Shown here piece after piece: positions 46,742-59,417 of a stretch of DNA of 64,000 nucleotides (position 1 is its first letter; each line of letters starts with the position of its first letter). The position numbers were made by a program, and so were the translations under genes. The stretch comes from Chondrosia reniformis. Taxonomy: Eukaryota > Porifera > Demospongiae > Chondrillida > Chondrillidae. The stretch lies in NCBI GenBank assembly GCA_947172415.1, contig OX359195.1, positions 4,005,501 to 4,069,500 of the forward strand, in the 5' to 3' direction. The notes under the pieces are model-generated. The model saw only the letters and a list, made by a program, of their open reading frames with translations, searched no databases and was not told the origin of the DNA.

Positions 46742-46801
46742 CAAGTAGTTCGAGTGCGTGGGAGGCAGCAGCCACACGACTTTTTTTACTCAAACTAGTT
46801 G
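46742..46801 (+). repeat. Helitron 3' terminal hairpin (copy 2)
   Basis: CAAGTAGTTCGAGT (46742-46755) pairs with ACTCAAACTAGTTG (46788-46801) with two mismatches. One of these turns the arm into CTAGTTG, the satellite word, so the element edge and the satellite blend here. Confidence 0.65.
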
Positions 46802-49800
46802 TATGTATTGTGTTTATACACTAGTCATATGTGTATGTACTGGTTATATGTACTAGTTGTATGAACTAGTTATATGTACTAATTGTATGTACTAGCTTTA
46901 TGTACTAGTTACATGTACTAGTATTATGAACTAGTTACCAGTTGTATGTACTAGTTGTATGTACTAGTTTCTAGTTGTATGTAATCTATGTTTAAGAACT
47001 AGTTTAATGTACTTTTTATTTGAACTACTCACATGTGTATGTACGGGTTAAATGTACTAGTTGTATGTACTAGTTTCTAGTTGTATATAGTCTAGGTGTA
47101 AGTACTACTTTTATGTACTTTTTATTTGAACTACTTATATGTGTATGTACTGGTTAAATATATTAGTTGTATGTACTAGTTTTATGTATTGGTTATATGT
47201 ACTAGTTTTATGTTCTAGTTGTAGTACTAGTTGCATGTATTAGTGGTATGTACTAGTCGTATGTACTAGTTGTATGTACTAGTTGTATGTACTAGTAGTT
47301 TGTACTAGTTGTATGTACTAGGAACTATCTGTATGTAATGAAACTAGTTGTATATACTAGTTTTATTTACCTATTATATGTACTAGTCGTATGTCCTAGT
47401 TGTATGTTCTACTTTTATGTATTATTTCTATGTACTAGTTATATTTGTATGTAATAGTTGTATCTACTAGTTGTATGTACTAGTTGTATGTACTAGTTTC
47501 TAGTTGTATGTAGTCTAGGTGTAAGTACTACTTTTATGTACTTTTTATTTGAACTACTTATATGTGTATGTACTGGTCAAATGTATTAATTGTATGTACT
47601 AGTATTATGTATTGGTTATATGTACTAGTTTCATGTTCTAGTTGTAGTACTAGTTGCATGTATTAGTGGTATGTCCTAGTCGTATGTACTTGTTGTATGT
47701 ACTAGTTGTATGTACTATTGGTTTGTACTAGTTGTATATCCTAGTTGTATGTACTAATTGAATGTACTATATGAATGTACTATATAGTTGTGTGAACTAG
47801 TTTTAAGTACACCTTTCTGGTTGTATGTTTAGCTGTATGTTCTGGCTCTATGTACTAGTTCTTGTTATATTTACTAGTTGGAGGTTTTAGTTGTATGTAC
47901 TCAATGTAAGTAGTAGTTGCATGTTCTAATTGTATATACTAGTTGAATTAACTGGTTATATGAACTAGTTTCATGTACTAGTTGTATGTACTAGTTTTAT
48001 GTACTAGTTGAATGTACTAGTTCTATGTAATAGTTGTATGTACTAGGAACTATCTGTATGTATAGGAACTAGTTGTATATACTTACCTATTATATGTACT
48101 AGTCGTATGTCCAAGTAGTATGTTCAAGTTTTATGTATTATTTCTATGTACTAGTTATATTTGTATGTAATAGTTGTATCTACTAGTTGTATGTACTAGT
48201 TCTATGTACTAGTAAATAGTTGTATATATAGCTAGTAGTTGTATGTACTAGTTGTATGTAATAGTGTGTATATATGTACTAGTAACTAGTCGTATGTACT
48301 AGTTATATGTATTAGTTGTATGTACTAGTTGTAAGTACTAGTTGCATGTACTAGTAACTAGATGTATGTACTAGTTGTATGTACTACTTGTATGTACTAG
48401 TTGTATGTACTACTTGTGTGTACTAGTTGTATGTATTAGTTGTATGTACTAATTGAATGTACTATTTGAATGTACTATAGAGTTGTATGTACTAGTTTTA
48501 AGTACATGTTACTAGTTGTATGTTCTAGCTGTATGTTCTACCTCTACGTACTACTTCTTGTTATATTTACTAGTTGGAGGTTTTAGTTGTATGTACTCAA
48601 TTGTAAGTAGTAGTTGCATGTTCTAATTGTATATACTAGTTTAATTTACTAGTTATATGTACTAGTCTCATGTACTAGTTGTATGTACTCCTTGTATATA
48701 CTAGTAACTAGTGGTATATATAAGTACATGTTGTATGTACTAGTTGTATGTACTAGTTGTATATATGTACTAGTAATTAGTCGTATGTTCTAGTTGTATG
48801 TACTTATTGTATGTACTAGTTGTATGTACTAGCAACTATCTGTATGCATAGGAACTAGTTGTAAATACTAGTTTTATTTACCTCTTATATGAACTAGTCG
48901 TATGTCCTAGTAGTATGTTCTAGTTTCATGTACTAGTTTCTAGTTATGTAACCTATGTGTATGTTACATGTATTAGTTATATGTACTAGGTTTATGTCCT
49001 AGTTCTAGTACTAGTTGTATGTACTAGTGGTATGTAAAAGTTATATGTACTGGTTATATGTACTACTTCAATTTACTAGTGGTAGTACTAGTTGAATGTA
49101 CTAGTTGTATGTACTAGTTGTACGTACTAGTTTAATGTACTAGTTGTATGTACTAGTTTAATGTACTTGTAGTATGTACTAGTTGTATGTTGTAGTTGTG
49201 TGTACTAGTTGTGTGTTCTAGTTTATGTACTGTTTATGTGTACTAGTTATATGTATATATACTGGTTATATATACTAGTTGTATGCACTAGTTTTATGTA
49301 CTAATTCTATGTACTAGTGTAATGTACTATTTGAGTGTACTAGTTGTATGAACTAGCTGTGTGTACTAGTAGTATTTACTAGTTTCTAGATGTGTGTAGT
49401 CTAGGTGTATGTACCAGTTATATGTACTAGTCGTATGTCCTAGTAGTATGTTCTAGTTTCATGTACTAGTTTCTAGTTATGTAACCTATGTGTATGTTAC
49501 ATGTATTAGTTATATGTACTAGTTTTATGTCCTAGTTCTAGTACTAGTTGTATGTACTAGTGGTATGTACAAGTTATATGTACTGGTTATATGTACTACT
49601 TCAATTTACTAGTGGTAGTACTAGTTGAATGTACTAGTTGTATGTACTAGTTGTACGTACTAGTTTAATGTACTAGTTGTATGTACTAGTTTAATGTACT
49701 TGTAGTATGTACTAGTTGTATGTTGTAGTTGTGTGTACTAGTTGTGTGTTCTAGTTTATGTACTGTTTATGTGTACTAGTTATATGTATATATACTGGTT

Positions 49801-51247
49801 ATATATACTAGTTGTATGCACTAGTTTTATGTACTAATTCTATGTACTAGTGTAATGTACTATTTGAGTGTACTAGTTGTATGAACTAGTTGTGTGTACT
49901 AGTAGTATTTACTAGTTTCTAGATGTGTGTAGTACCAGTTATATGTACTAGTTATATGTGTTAGTACTGGTTATTCATACTAGTTGTATGTACTAGTTTT
50001 ATGTCCTAATTGTATGTACTAGTTTTATGTTCTAGTTGTATGTACTAGCTCTTGTTATATTTACAAATTGGGGATTCTAATTGTATTTACTCAATTGTAA
50101 TTAGATAGTTGCATGTTCTAATTGTATGTACTAAATGTATGTACTAGTTTTATGTCCTAGTTGTAGTACTAGTTGTATGTCCTAGTTGTATGTACTAGTA
50201 GCATGCTCTAGTTTTATGTACTATTTATATGAACTAATTATAGGTGAATGTAGTGGTTAAATGTACTAGTTGTAATACTAGTTGTAAGTTCTAGTTTTAT
50301 GTACTACCTGTATTTACTAAATATATGTGTATGCCAGTCGTATATACTAGTTGTATGGACTAGTTGTATGTACTAATTGAATGTACTAGTTAAATGTACT
50401 ATAAAGTTGTTTGTACTAGTTGCAAGTACACGTTAATAGTTGTATGTTCTAGTTTTATGTTCTAGTTGTATGTACTAGCTCTTGTTATATTTACTAATTT
50501 GAGGTTTTAGTTGTATTTACTCAAATGTAATTAGAGAGTTGCATTTTCTAATTGCATGTATTAAATGTATGTACTAGTTTTGTGCTAGTTGTATATTCCA
50601 GTTGCATGTACTAATCGTATGTACTAATTATGCACCAGTTGTATGTACTAGTTGTATGTAAAAGTTTTATGTACTTGTTATATTTACTAATTGTATATTT
50701 ATACTAAGTGTAGGTAGTAGTAGCATATTCTAGTTTTATGTACTATAAATATGTACTAGTTATATGTGTATGCACTGGTTATATGTACTACTTGTACGGA
50801 CTAGTTCTATGTACTAGTTCTATGTACTAATATTGTACTAGTTTTATGTACTTTATAGTTGTATGTAATTGTTGCATGTACTAGTTGTGTTTACTAGTTG
50901 TAAGTATTAGTTTTATGTACTAGTAAGTAGTTGACGTAATTGTTGTATGTACTAGTTGTATGTATCAGTTGAATGTACTAGGTTTATGTAATAGTAACAA
51001 TTTGTATTTACTAGTTGTATGAACAAGTTGTATATACTAGTTGTATGTAGTTTTATGTACTAGTTGTATGTCCTAGGTTGGTGTAATTGTAGTACTACTA
51101 GTTATATTTACTACTTGTAGTTACTAGTTTTATGTACTAGTTGTATGTACATGTTGTATTTACTAGTTATATGGACTAGTTATATGCATTGGTTATATGT
51201 ACTAGTTCTATGCCCTAGTTGTAGTACTAGTTGTATGGACTAGTTGT
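46802..51247 (+). repeat. 13-bp minisatellite array, forward (4.4 kb)
   Basis: Forward units with the GTTGGAGGTT box near 47878, 48572, 50065 and 50500. A 533-bp segment starting at 48904 is repeated almost exactly at 49437, evidence of recent unequal exchange. It ends at GT before ATGAAAAATC of the next Naiad. Confidence 0.93.
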
Positions 51248-52325
51248 ATGAAAAATCTAAGATACCATTTTCCTACATGCTATATGCCTATTCTGTAAAA
51301 AGAGCCTATAGGGGAACTAAACCTAAAGAGAGCTTTAGATGAAGATACAGGAGTCTTTTCTTCCTTCTTTTCCCTTCTTTCATCTTCTTCTCCACTGGGT
51401 CAGACAGCCGTTTCTGGGAATTCCACCCTTCATCAGTGATCCTGGGAGTCTTTGTCTTTTTCTTTATCTTGATCTTCTGTGAATCCTTGGCTCTCTATGC
51501 TAAATCTAGGGGCCTTATATACACTACTTTGACGCCAAAAGTTAAATAAGGTGTTAACTAAGACACATGATGAAATTTAATTTTATGAAAGGAATGTAGG
51601 TCCAATTAACTTTTATGAATTAATTATAAATCTATAAATAAACTTGCTTGTACAGGTAAAACAGACTCAGCATAACTATAGACAAAAGTAGGACATATTA
51701 CATAAGTCTACCCTTAGGTCTTCTAGTAGTAACATTTCTTTGGAGGTGGGGTAACACAATATGGGGTAACACAAGACAGTCCTTAAGCATACTAGCTACT
51801 TTTTGCTTATACTTGATTCTAACTAGAGGCTGCCGGGATAGGAAGGTTTGAAAGGTTGATTTTAGCTTAAAGTATTTGTAACCCTGCTTAATAAGCCTAT
51901 TGCATAACTGCAAACTTTTAGCCTGAAAACTGGAGAAGTCACTACATATTCTGGAATACCTAATTAGTTGTGAAATAAAGACACCATAGGCTGGGGTATT
52001 AGGAATATAACTATATAAATGGGGGAAATTTACTATATCAAAGTTAAAGTCCTCTCGCTTATCATATACTTTAGTGATAAATTGATTGTTAGTAATGGTT
52101 ATATCTAAGTCTAAAAAGGGGGATTTTTTAGGGCTGGTATTTGTCTTTTCAAGAATAAGTTCTTTGGGGTAAATATCACTAATTGACAGTTCAAAATCCT
52201 TGTTGTTAATACATAAAAGGTCATCAATATACCTATAAGTATTGGAAAATTTAATAGCTAGGGTGATGTTATCCTTAAGTAGTCCTTTCATAAACTCATA
52301 CTCATAGGCAAACAGAAAAAGATTA
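51248..52325 (-). mobile_element. Naiad retroelement, 5'-truncated copy (3' part)
   Basis: Corresponds to 59418-60497 of the full copy: 3' UTR, C-terminal RT, YIDD motif, breaking off at LFLFAYEYEF of motif B. Satellite of about 54 bp follows and then a second Naiad segment begins. The RT frame ends at 51698, as in the full copy. Confidence 0.85.
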
Positions 52326-53428
52326 TATATACTAGTTGTATGCACTAGTTTTATACTAGTTGTATGTACTAATTCTAACTGCTTATACTTGATTCTAACT
52401 AGAGGCTGCCGGGATAGGAAGGTTTGAAAGGTTGATTTTAGCTTAAAGTATTTGTAACCCTGCTTAATAAGCCTATTGCATAACTGCAAACTTTTAGCCT
52501 GAAAACTGGAGAAGTCACTACATATTCTGGAATACCTAATTAGTTGTGAAATAAAGACACCATAGGCTGGGGTATTAGGAATATTACTATCTAAATGGGG
52601 GAAGTTTACTATATCAAAGTTAAAGTCCTCTCGCTTATCATATACTTTAGTGATAAATTGATTGTTAGTAATGGTTATATCTAAGTCTAAAAAGGGGGAT
52701 TTTTTAGGGCTGGTATTTGTCTTTTTAAGAATAAGTTCTTTGGGGTAAATATCACTAATTGACAGTTCAAAATCCTTGTTGTTAATACATAAAAGGTCAT
52801 CAATATACCTATAAGTATTGGAAAATTTAATAGCTAGGGTGATGTTATCCTTAAGTAGTCCTTTCATAAACTCATACTCATAGGCAAACAGAAAAAGATT
52901 AGCAACTACAGGGGCACAGTCAGTACCCATAGGGATACCTACACATTGCTTAAATACAGAACCGTCTACACATACATAAATGTTGTCAATAAGGTAATTA
53001 AAGAGCTCTACTAAATGAACAGCTGTGACTGCTTTATTGGAGACATTGTTAGACCAAAAGGCTTTATCCTGACAGACTTCTATATATTGGGACTTCCTAC
53101 AGGTATAGGCACTATGAATAAGGTTAGTTATCTTATCTTTAGGTAGGTTATGGGGGATCGCTGTATATAATGTAGAAAAAAAAAAACTAGCTAGCTGGGT
53201 TTTTCTAGCGGGTATAGACCTAAGACTATCTAAGACTTCTAGTGAGTTTTCTACTATCCAAAAGGCATTAACACCAGTATTCCTATATATACCTAGGCAG
53301 TATTCTCTAAAATGTTTGAGAATTAGTCTGAGTGCCGAATTTAGAAATCTAGAAAGGGGTTTGGTAGTACATTTGTGAGAAGCAGCTATGAATCTGTAGT
53401 TGTAAGGGTTCTTATGTAGCTTGGGCAT
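51698..53428 (-). pseudogene. Naiad RT with duplicated palm, fused through satellite
   Basis: A 576-residue minus frame. It starts at MPKLHKNPYNYRFI, runs through motif A, B (GIPMGTDCAPVVANLF) and C (YRYIDDLL) to VRIKYKQ, crosses the satellite scrap, re-enters at LFLFAYEYEF, and repeats YIDDLL to the true C-terminus. Thus it has two YIDD motifs and two C-terminal regions. Motif A in the first part reads SFFFSTLYT where the full copy has SFDFSTLYT: GAT became TTT (plus 53180-53182), removing a catalytic Asp. Upstream parts are in other frames. It is surely not functional as RT; the intact frame is probably fortuitous or recent. Confidence 0.75.
52326..52379 (+). repeat. 13-bp satellite scrap between two Naiad segments
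   Basis: Three to four degenerate forward units. Read on the minus strand in the Naiad frame they encode LELVHTTSIKLVHTTSIYN, so the open frame passes through uninterrupted. Confidence 0.85.
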
Positions 53429-54150
53429 CCAGTAAAAAGAGGGAAAGTTACACCAGTCTGGTTAAGTTCTAAGTTCTCTAGTTTTAAGAAATCTATGTGT
53501 TTCCTAATTAACTGTTGGGGTTCTACTGTACATTTAGCATAAGTGAAGGTGCTGCCTAGTTCTTCATTAATAATTTGTCTATAGTAAGACTTACATATAA
53601 ATATTATATTATTAGAGGCCTTATCGGCAGGGGCTATAACATACTTATCATGTAGGTCTGCTAAGAATTTCTTAATTTTAGGGCAAGTAAGGGTATTCTT
53701 GGCTACTGAGGATTTGGTATACGATTTAGACAGCTTAGAGATCCTATCATTAATTTTCTTAAGTACAGTATTTTCCCACTCACTAAATACAGAAATAGAT
53801 ACATTTTCTCTACGGGCCCAGGTTATCTTATATTTTCTAAGACCTTCCTTACACATTTTTAAAGCAATTACCCAATTAAAGTTATTAGGTTCTCTAAATT
53901 TTGGTCCTTTCTTAAGAAGTTTTCTAAGTTTTGGGTTACTAACAATACGTAGGTCACCTGTTAAAACATGGCCTAGGGGCTTGTAAATGAAGGGGGACTT
54001 GTGACACTCACATGGTTCTGGTTTTCTAAAGACATCTGACTTAGAGGCTTGTGAAAAGTTAAAGATTTGAGGTCCTATTGTTTGGGTATACTTATATACT
54101 ACACATGGGGGCTCTTTGTTTTGTATAAAGGGTGGGACAGTTTCTAACAC
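53386..54150 (-). pseudogene. Naiad middle region: CxC linker and RT N-terminal part
   Basis: A 254-residue frame containing KPEPCECHKSPF, the CxC motif diagnostic of N-terminal-endonuclease Penelope-like elements, and the RT fingers region (YVIAPADKASNNIIF). A frameshift near 53445 separates it from the downstream RT frame, and a one-T loss near 54187 separates it from the upstream frame. The tryptophan that is a stop in the 59418 copy is intact here (NNFNWVIALK). Confidence 0.75.
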
Positions 54151-54179
54151 TAACTTTTGGTTTAAGATACCTGAGAGGC

Positions 54180-55193
54180 CTATTTTTCTACACCTTTATT
54201 ATGAAACACGATTTTAAGAAACCCTTCTGGACTTGTCGTTTTCGTTGGGTGTTTGGGAAGGCTGGCTGAAGTGCGTGCTTTAATAACGTCTTTAATCATT
54301 AGCATAAGTCTAAGTGGAAAAGGTGTTTCTGGGGTATCGATGAGACATTGTACCGAGTTTAACAAACGATGAAGGTGTCGAGCTTGTAATGCAAAAGTAT
54401 CGCGTTTAAGTTTGGCTAGATAGCCCACGTTCTTGTAAAGTGGCAGTCGTTCTTTGAGCCATTCAGGGTCGAAGGTAGCGTTATTACTACTGTCTGTCGA
54501 TTTTAGATTGGAGCGCTGATGCCGTCTTTTGTGAGATAAGCGATTAAAAAGGTTCCAAACGATGATTTCTTTTTTAAGTTTCAAAATATTGCCAACGCCT
54601 TTAATGTTATCGTTAAGTCCATATGGGTAAATAGAGCAGAGTTCCTTGTACCAGAACGCTTCTCTCAGTAGTCTGAGGCTAGTAGAATTAGGTGTCTCAG
54701 GTATCTGTTCTATGGGCATAATCAAGGCATCATCAAAACTATGGTTATCAGAATTAAAGTGATTGTAAAGATACAGTGGCTTAAAACCTTTGGTACTAGT
54801 CCTATGGTTGTTCATTCTACTCCTAAGCATCTGAGAGGTTTCTCCTACATACTGTACATCACATTGTTTACAAGTAATAAGATACACAACATTCCTACTC
54901 TGTCATCCTAGGGGACCACAAGGGCTACGGACTTGATAGGTCCTGCCAGTAACTGAACTCTTAAAAGTAGGGCCAGTAACTAAAGAGGGACATGTTTTAC
55001 ACCGCTTATTGCTACACTTCTTAACTAGTGAGGGGCTAGCTTGCCCACCAGTAGGCACCCCTCTACCTACAGATGGGGGAGAGTTAGCTAACTTTTCATC
55101 ACCAGGCACCCTACCTTTACCTAATGACGGGGAGCTTGTTAACCCGGGCGACCTCCCAGCCGGTATCCTATCTCTATACTTTGTACTTGTCAT
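54180..55193 (-). pseudogene. Naiad GIY-YIG endonuclease region
   Basis: ATG at 55193 begins MTSTKYRDRIP. A Pro/Gly/Ser-rich leader and a Cys cluster (CSNKRCKTC) lead to codon 97, which is TGA (54903-54905) where the other copy has TGC Cys. The frame then continues as VVYLITCKQCDVQYVGE, the GIY-YIG nuclease core with its C-x2-C, then NNHR and YNHF giving the CCHH pattern of Penelope endonucleases. It ends at 54180 because of the frameshift. The downstream ATG at 54887 is internal. Confidence 0.75.
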
Positions 55194-55267
55194 GATTGGA
55201 AATGGGTCAAGGACTAGACAAGCTAGTCATAAAAGACTTAACCTATTACATGTAGCCGGGGCTATTT

Positions 55268-58200
55268 ATGTACTAGTTGTATGTAATAGTTTTATTTACT
55301 TGTTATATATACTGGTTGTGTGTTTATACTAGTTGTATGTACTAGTTGTATTTACTAGTTGTAGTTGTAGGTACTCGTTGTATGTACTGGTAAGTAGCTG
55401 ATATACTAGTTATATGTACTGGTTGTATGTACTAGCTGTATGTGCTAGTTGTATATATTAGTCGTATGTGCTATTAATATGTACTATTTGTATGTACTAC
55501 AAAGTAGTTGTATGTACTAGTTATATATTCTAGATATATGTTCTGATTATATGTACTAGTTATACCATAGTTGTAGTCCTAGTTGTATGTACTAGTTGTA
55601 TGTACTAGTTGTAAGTAGAAGTTGTATGTACTGGTTGTATGTACTAATTGTATTTACTAGTTGAATGTAATAATTGTATGTGCTTGATGTAAGTACTCTT
55701 TACTAGTTGTATGCTCTAGTTGTATGTACTAGGACTAGTTATATTTACTAGTTGGAGGTTCTAGTTGTATGTACTCAATTCTAAGTAGTAGTTTATGTAC
55801 TAGCTGTATGTACTAGTTGTATGTACTAGTTGTTTGTACTTGTTGTATGTAGTTAAATGTAGTAATTGTATGTACTAGTTGTGAGTAATTTTGTATGTAG
55901 GATTTATATTTACTAGTTTTAGTTACTAGTTTAACAACTAGTTGTATGTACTAGTTATATGTACTAGTAACTAGATGCATGTACTAGTTGTATATACTAG
56001 TTGTATGTACCAGTTGTATGTACCAGTTGTATGCACCAGTTGTTTGTACCAGTTGTATGTACTAGTTGTATGTACTTGTTGTATGTACAAGTTGTAAATA
56101 CTAGTTGTATATATGTTCTCGTAAGTAGTTGTATGTACTAGCTCTATGTACTAGTTGTTTGTACTAGTCGTATGTTCTAATTGTATGTACTAGTTTTATG
56201 TACTAGTAAGTAGGTATATGTACTAGGTGTATGTACTAGTTTTGTGTAGTGTTTACATGTACTAGTTATATGTGTGTGTACTGGTTATATGTACTAGTTG
56301 TATATACTAGTTATATGTACTAATTGCATGTACTAGCTTTATGTACTAATTATATTTACTAGTTTAATGTAGGACTATTTGTATGAACTAATTGTATGTA
56401 TTAGTGGTATGTACTAGTTTCTAGTTGTATGTAGTCTAGGTGTATGTGCAAGTTATATGTACTAGTTATATGTGTATGCACTGGTTAGACGTTCCAGTTG
56501 TATGTTCGAGTTTTATGTGATAGTAGTAGTACTAGTTCTATGGACTAATTGAATGTACTTGTTGAAGGTACTATATAGCTGTATGTACTAGGTGTAAGTA
56601 CACGTTACTAGTTGTATGTTGTAGTTGTATGTTCTAGCTCTTGTAATATTCCTTATTTGGAGGTTTTAGCTGTATTTTCTCAATTGTAAGTTTCAAGTTC
56701 AAAATGAATGTACTAAATGTATGTACTAGTTTTGTGTTAGTTGTATGTTCCAGTTGTGTGTACTAATTGCAGTTATGTACCAGTTGTATGTACTAGTTGT
56801 ATGTAATAGTTTTATGTTTGTTATATATACTAGTTGTATGTTTATACTACTTGTATGTACTAGTTATATGTTCTAGTTTTTTGTACTACATATATGTACT
56901 ACTTATATGTGTATGTACTTCTTATATGTACTCAGTTATATGAACTAGTTATATGTACTAGTTGTAGAACCGGTTGTATGTACCTTATAGGTGTATATAC
57001 TTGTTGTATGTACTAGTTGTGTATACTAGTTATGTACTATTGTATGTACTACATGTATATATATAATAGTTTTATGTACTGGTCATATATACTAGTTGTA
57101 TGTTTATACTAGTTGTATGTACTAGTTGTGTGTACTAGTTGTATGTACATGTTGTATTTACTAGTTGTATGTACTAGTTGTATGTACTATTAAGTAGTTG
57201 TATGTATTAGTTATATGTACTAGTTCTAGTTGTATGTACTAGTCGTAGGTACTAGTTGTAATTACTTCTTGTGTGTACTAGTTGTTTAAACTAATTGTAT
57301 GTACTAGTTGTATGTACTATTAAGTAGTTGAATGTATTAGTTATATGTACAAGTTGTAAATACTAGTTTTATGTACTAGTATGTAGAAGTTTTATGTACT
57401 AGTTGTATGTACTAGTAACTATCTGTATGTACTAGTTGTATGTACTAGTTGTTTTATTTAGTAATATGTACTACTTGTATGTACAAGTTATGTGTAATGT
57501 TTGAAAGTACTAGTTATATTTACTGGCAGTAGTTATCCGTTTTATGTACTAGTTGTCTGTTCTAGCAACTAGATATATGTACTAATTGTATGTACTAGTT
57601 ATATGTAGTAGTTGTTATGTACTAGTTTTAAGTATTAGTTGTATGTACTAGTAACTAATAGTATATATAGGTACTAGGTTTATGTACAAGTTGTATGTAC
57701 TAGTTGCATATATGTACTAGTAACTAGTCGTATGCACTTGTTTTATGTACTAGTTGTATGTTCTGGTTGTATGTACTACTTGTATGTACCAGCTTTGTGT
57801 ACTATTGACTATCTGTATGTCTTAGATGTATGTAGTAGTAGTATGTGGTAGTTGTATGCAGTTATATGTACTATTATTATGTACTAGTAACTATTTGGAT
57901 CTACTAGTTATATGTACTAGTTGTATGTACTAGTAGAATGTACTAGTTGTATGTAGTAGTTGTACGTACTTGTAAGTAGTTGATGCACTAGTTGGATTTA
58001 CTAGTTGTATGTTCTAGTTGTATGAACTAATTGTTTGTTTTAGTTGTATGTACTATTAAGTAGTTGTATGTTTTAGTTATATGTACTAGGTGTATGTACT
58101 AGTTTTATGTACTCGTTGTATGTAGAATTTGTATGTAATAGTTGTATGCACTAGTAACAATCTGTATGAACTAGTTGTATGAACTAGTTGCTTGAACTAG

Positions 58201-59417
58201 TTGTATGTAGTTATATTTACTACTTGTATTTACTAGTTGTGTTTAATTTTTGTATATATTAGTTATATTTACTAGTTGTAGTTATCCGTTTTATATACTA
58301 GTTGTATGTTATATTTTAATGTACTAGTAACTAGTGGTATATATAAGAACTTGTTGTATGTACTATTAAGTAGTTGTATGTTTTAGTTATATGTACTAGG
58401 TGTATGTACTAGTTTTATGTACTCGTTGTATGTAGAATTTGTATGTAATAGTTGTATGCACTAGTAACAATCTGTATGAACTAGTTGTATGAACTAGTTG
58501 CTTGAACTAGTTGTATGTAGTTATATTTACTACTTGTATTTACTAGTTGTGTTAAATTTTTGTATATATTAGTTATATTTACTAGTTGTAGTTATCCGTT
58601 TTATATACTAGTTGTATGTTATATTTGAATGTACTAGTAACTAGTGGTATATATAAGAACTTGTTGTATGTACTAGTTGTATGTACTAGTTGTATGTACT
58701 TGTTGTATAAATGTACTAGTAACTAGTCGTATGTACCAGTTATATGTACTTGTTGTATGTACTAGTTGTATGTACTAATAGTATGTACTAGTAGTATGTA
58801 CTAGTAACTATCTGTATGTCTTAGATGTATGTGGTAGTAGTATGTGCTAGTCGTATGTAGTTATATGTACTAGTTGTATGTACTAGTTGAATGTACTAGT
58901 TCTATGTAATTGTTGTATTTACTAGCAACTATCTGTATGTATAGGAACAAGTTGTATATAATTATTTTTTTACCTATTATATGTACTAGTCGAATGCCCT
59001 ATTAGTGTGTTCTAGTTTTATGTATTATTTCTATTTATTTCTATTAGTTATATTTGTATGTACTTATTGTATTTACTAGGTGTATGTAGTAGTTGTATGC
59101 ACTAGTAAATAGTTGTATATATATAGGTAGTAGTTGTATGTACTAGTTGTTTGTACTAGTTGTATGTACTAGTAACTAGTCTATGTACTAGTTGTATGTA
59201 CTAGTTGTATGTAGTTATATGTACTAGTTGTATGTACTAGTTAAATGTTTTGGTTGTAGGGCTAGTTGCATGTAATAGTTATATCCACTAGTTGTATGTA
59301 CTAGTAACTAACTGTATATATAGCTATTAGTTGTATGTATTAGTTGTATTACTAGTAACTTGCCCTAAGCACTAGTAATATGTCTAGTTGAATGTACTAC
59401 TTGTATGTACTAGATGT
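55268..59417 (+). repeat. 13-bp minisatellite array, forward (4.1 kb)
   Basis: Forward units with the box near 55745 and 56655. A 310-bp tandem duplication: 58051-58360 is repeated at 58361-58670 almost without change. It ends at GATGT before ATGAAAAATC. Confidence 0.93.

Larger units (their letters stand above)
38901..46801 (+). mobile_element. Helitron (OTU-bearing, 2A-bearing), near-complete but decayed
   Basis: About 7.9 kb of collinear Helitron protein remnants: 2A-tagged N-terminus with basic repeats, Cys-rich domain, Rep nuclease, PIF1 helicase, OTU protease, 3' non-coding region, and a terminal hairpin at 46742-46801. At least eight frameshifts or stops interrupt it, so it is inactive. 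The 5' terminus is undefined. The 3' end abuts forward 13-bp satellite, as in the 20139-22385 copy. Helitrons move by rolling-circle replication using the HUH/Y2 Rep and helicase. Confidence 0.8.
52380..55267 (-). mobile_element. Naiad retroelement, 3'-truncated copy
   Basis: Corresponds to about 59973-62865 of the full copy: GIY-YIG, CxC linker and most of the RT, lacking the last roughly 35 codons and the 3' UTR. It ends at GGGGCTATTT before satellite, losing about 55 bases of 5' sequence compared with the full copy. Together with 51248-52325 it makes an overlapping, rearranged Naiad. Confidence 0.85.

Noticed and set aside
53699-53986. 95-residue plus-strand frame inside a Naiad
   Set aside because: Shadow of the minus-strand RT coding region; so are 55009-55332, 61711-61968 and 62605-62865.
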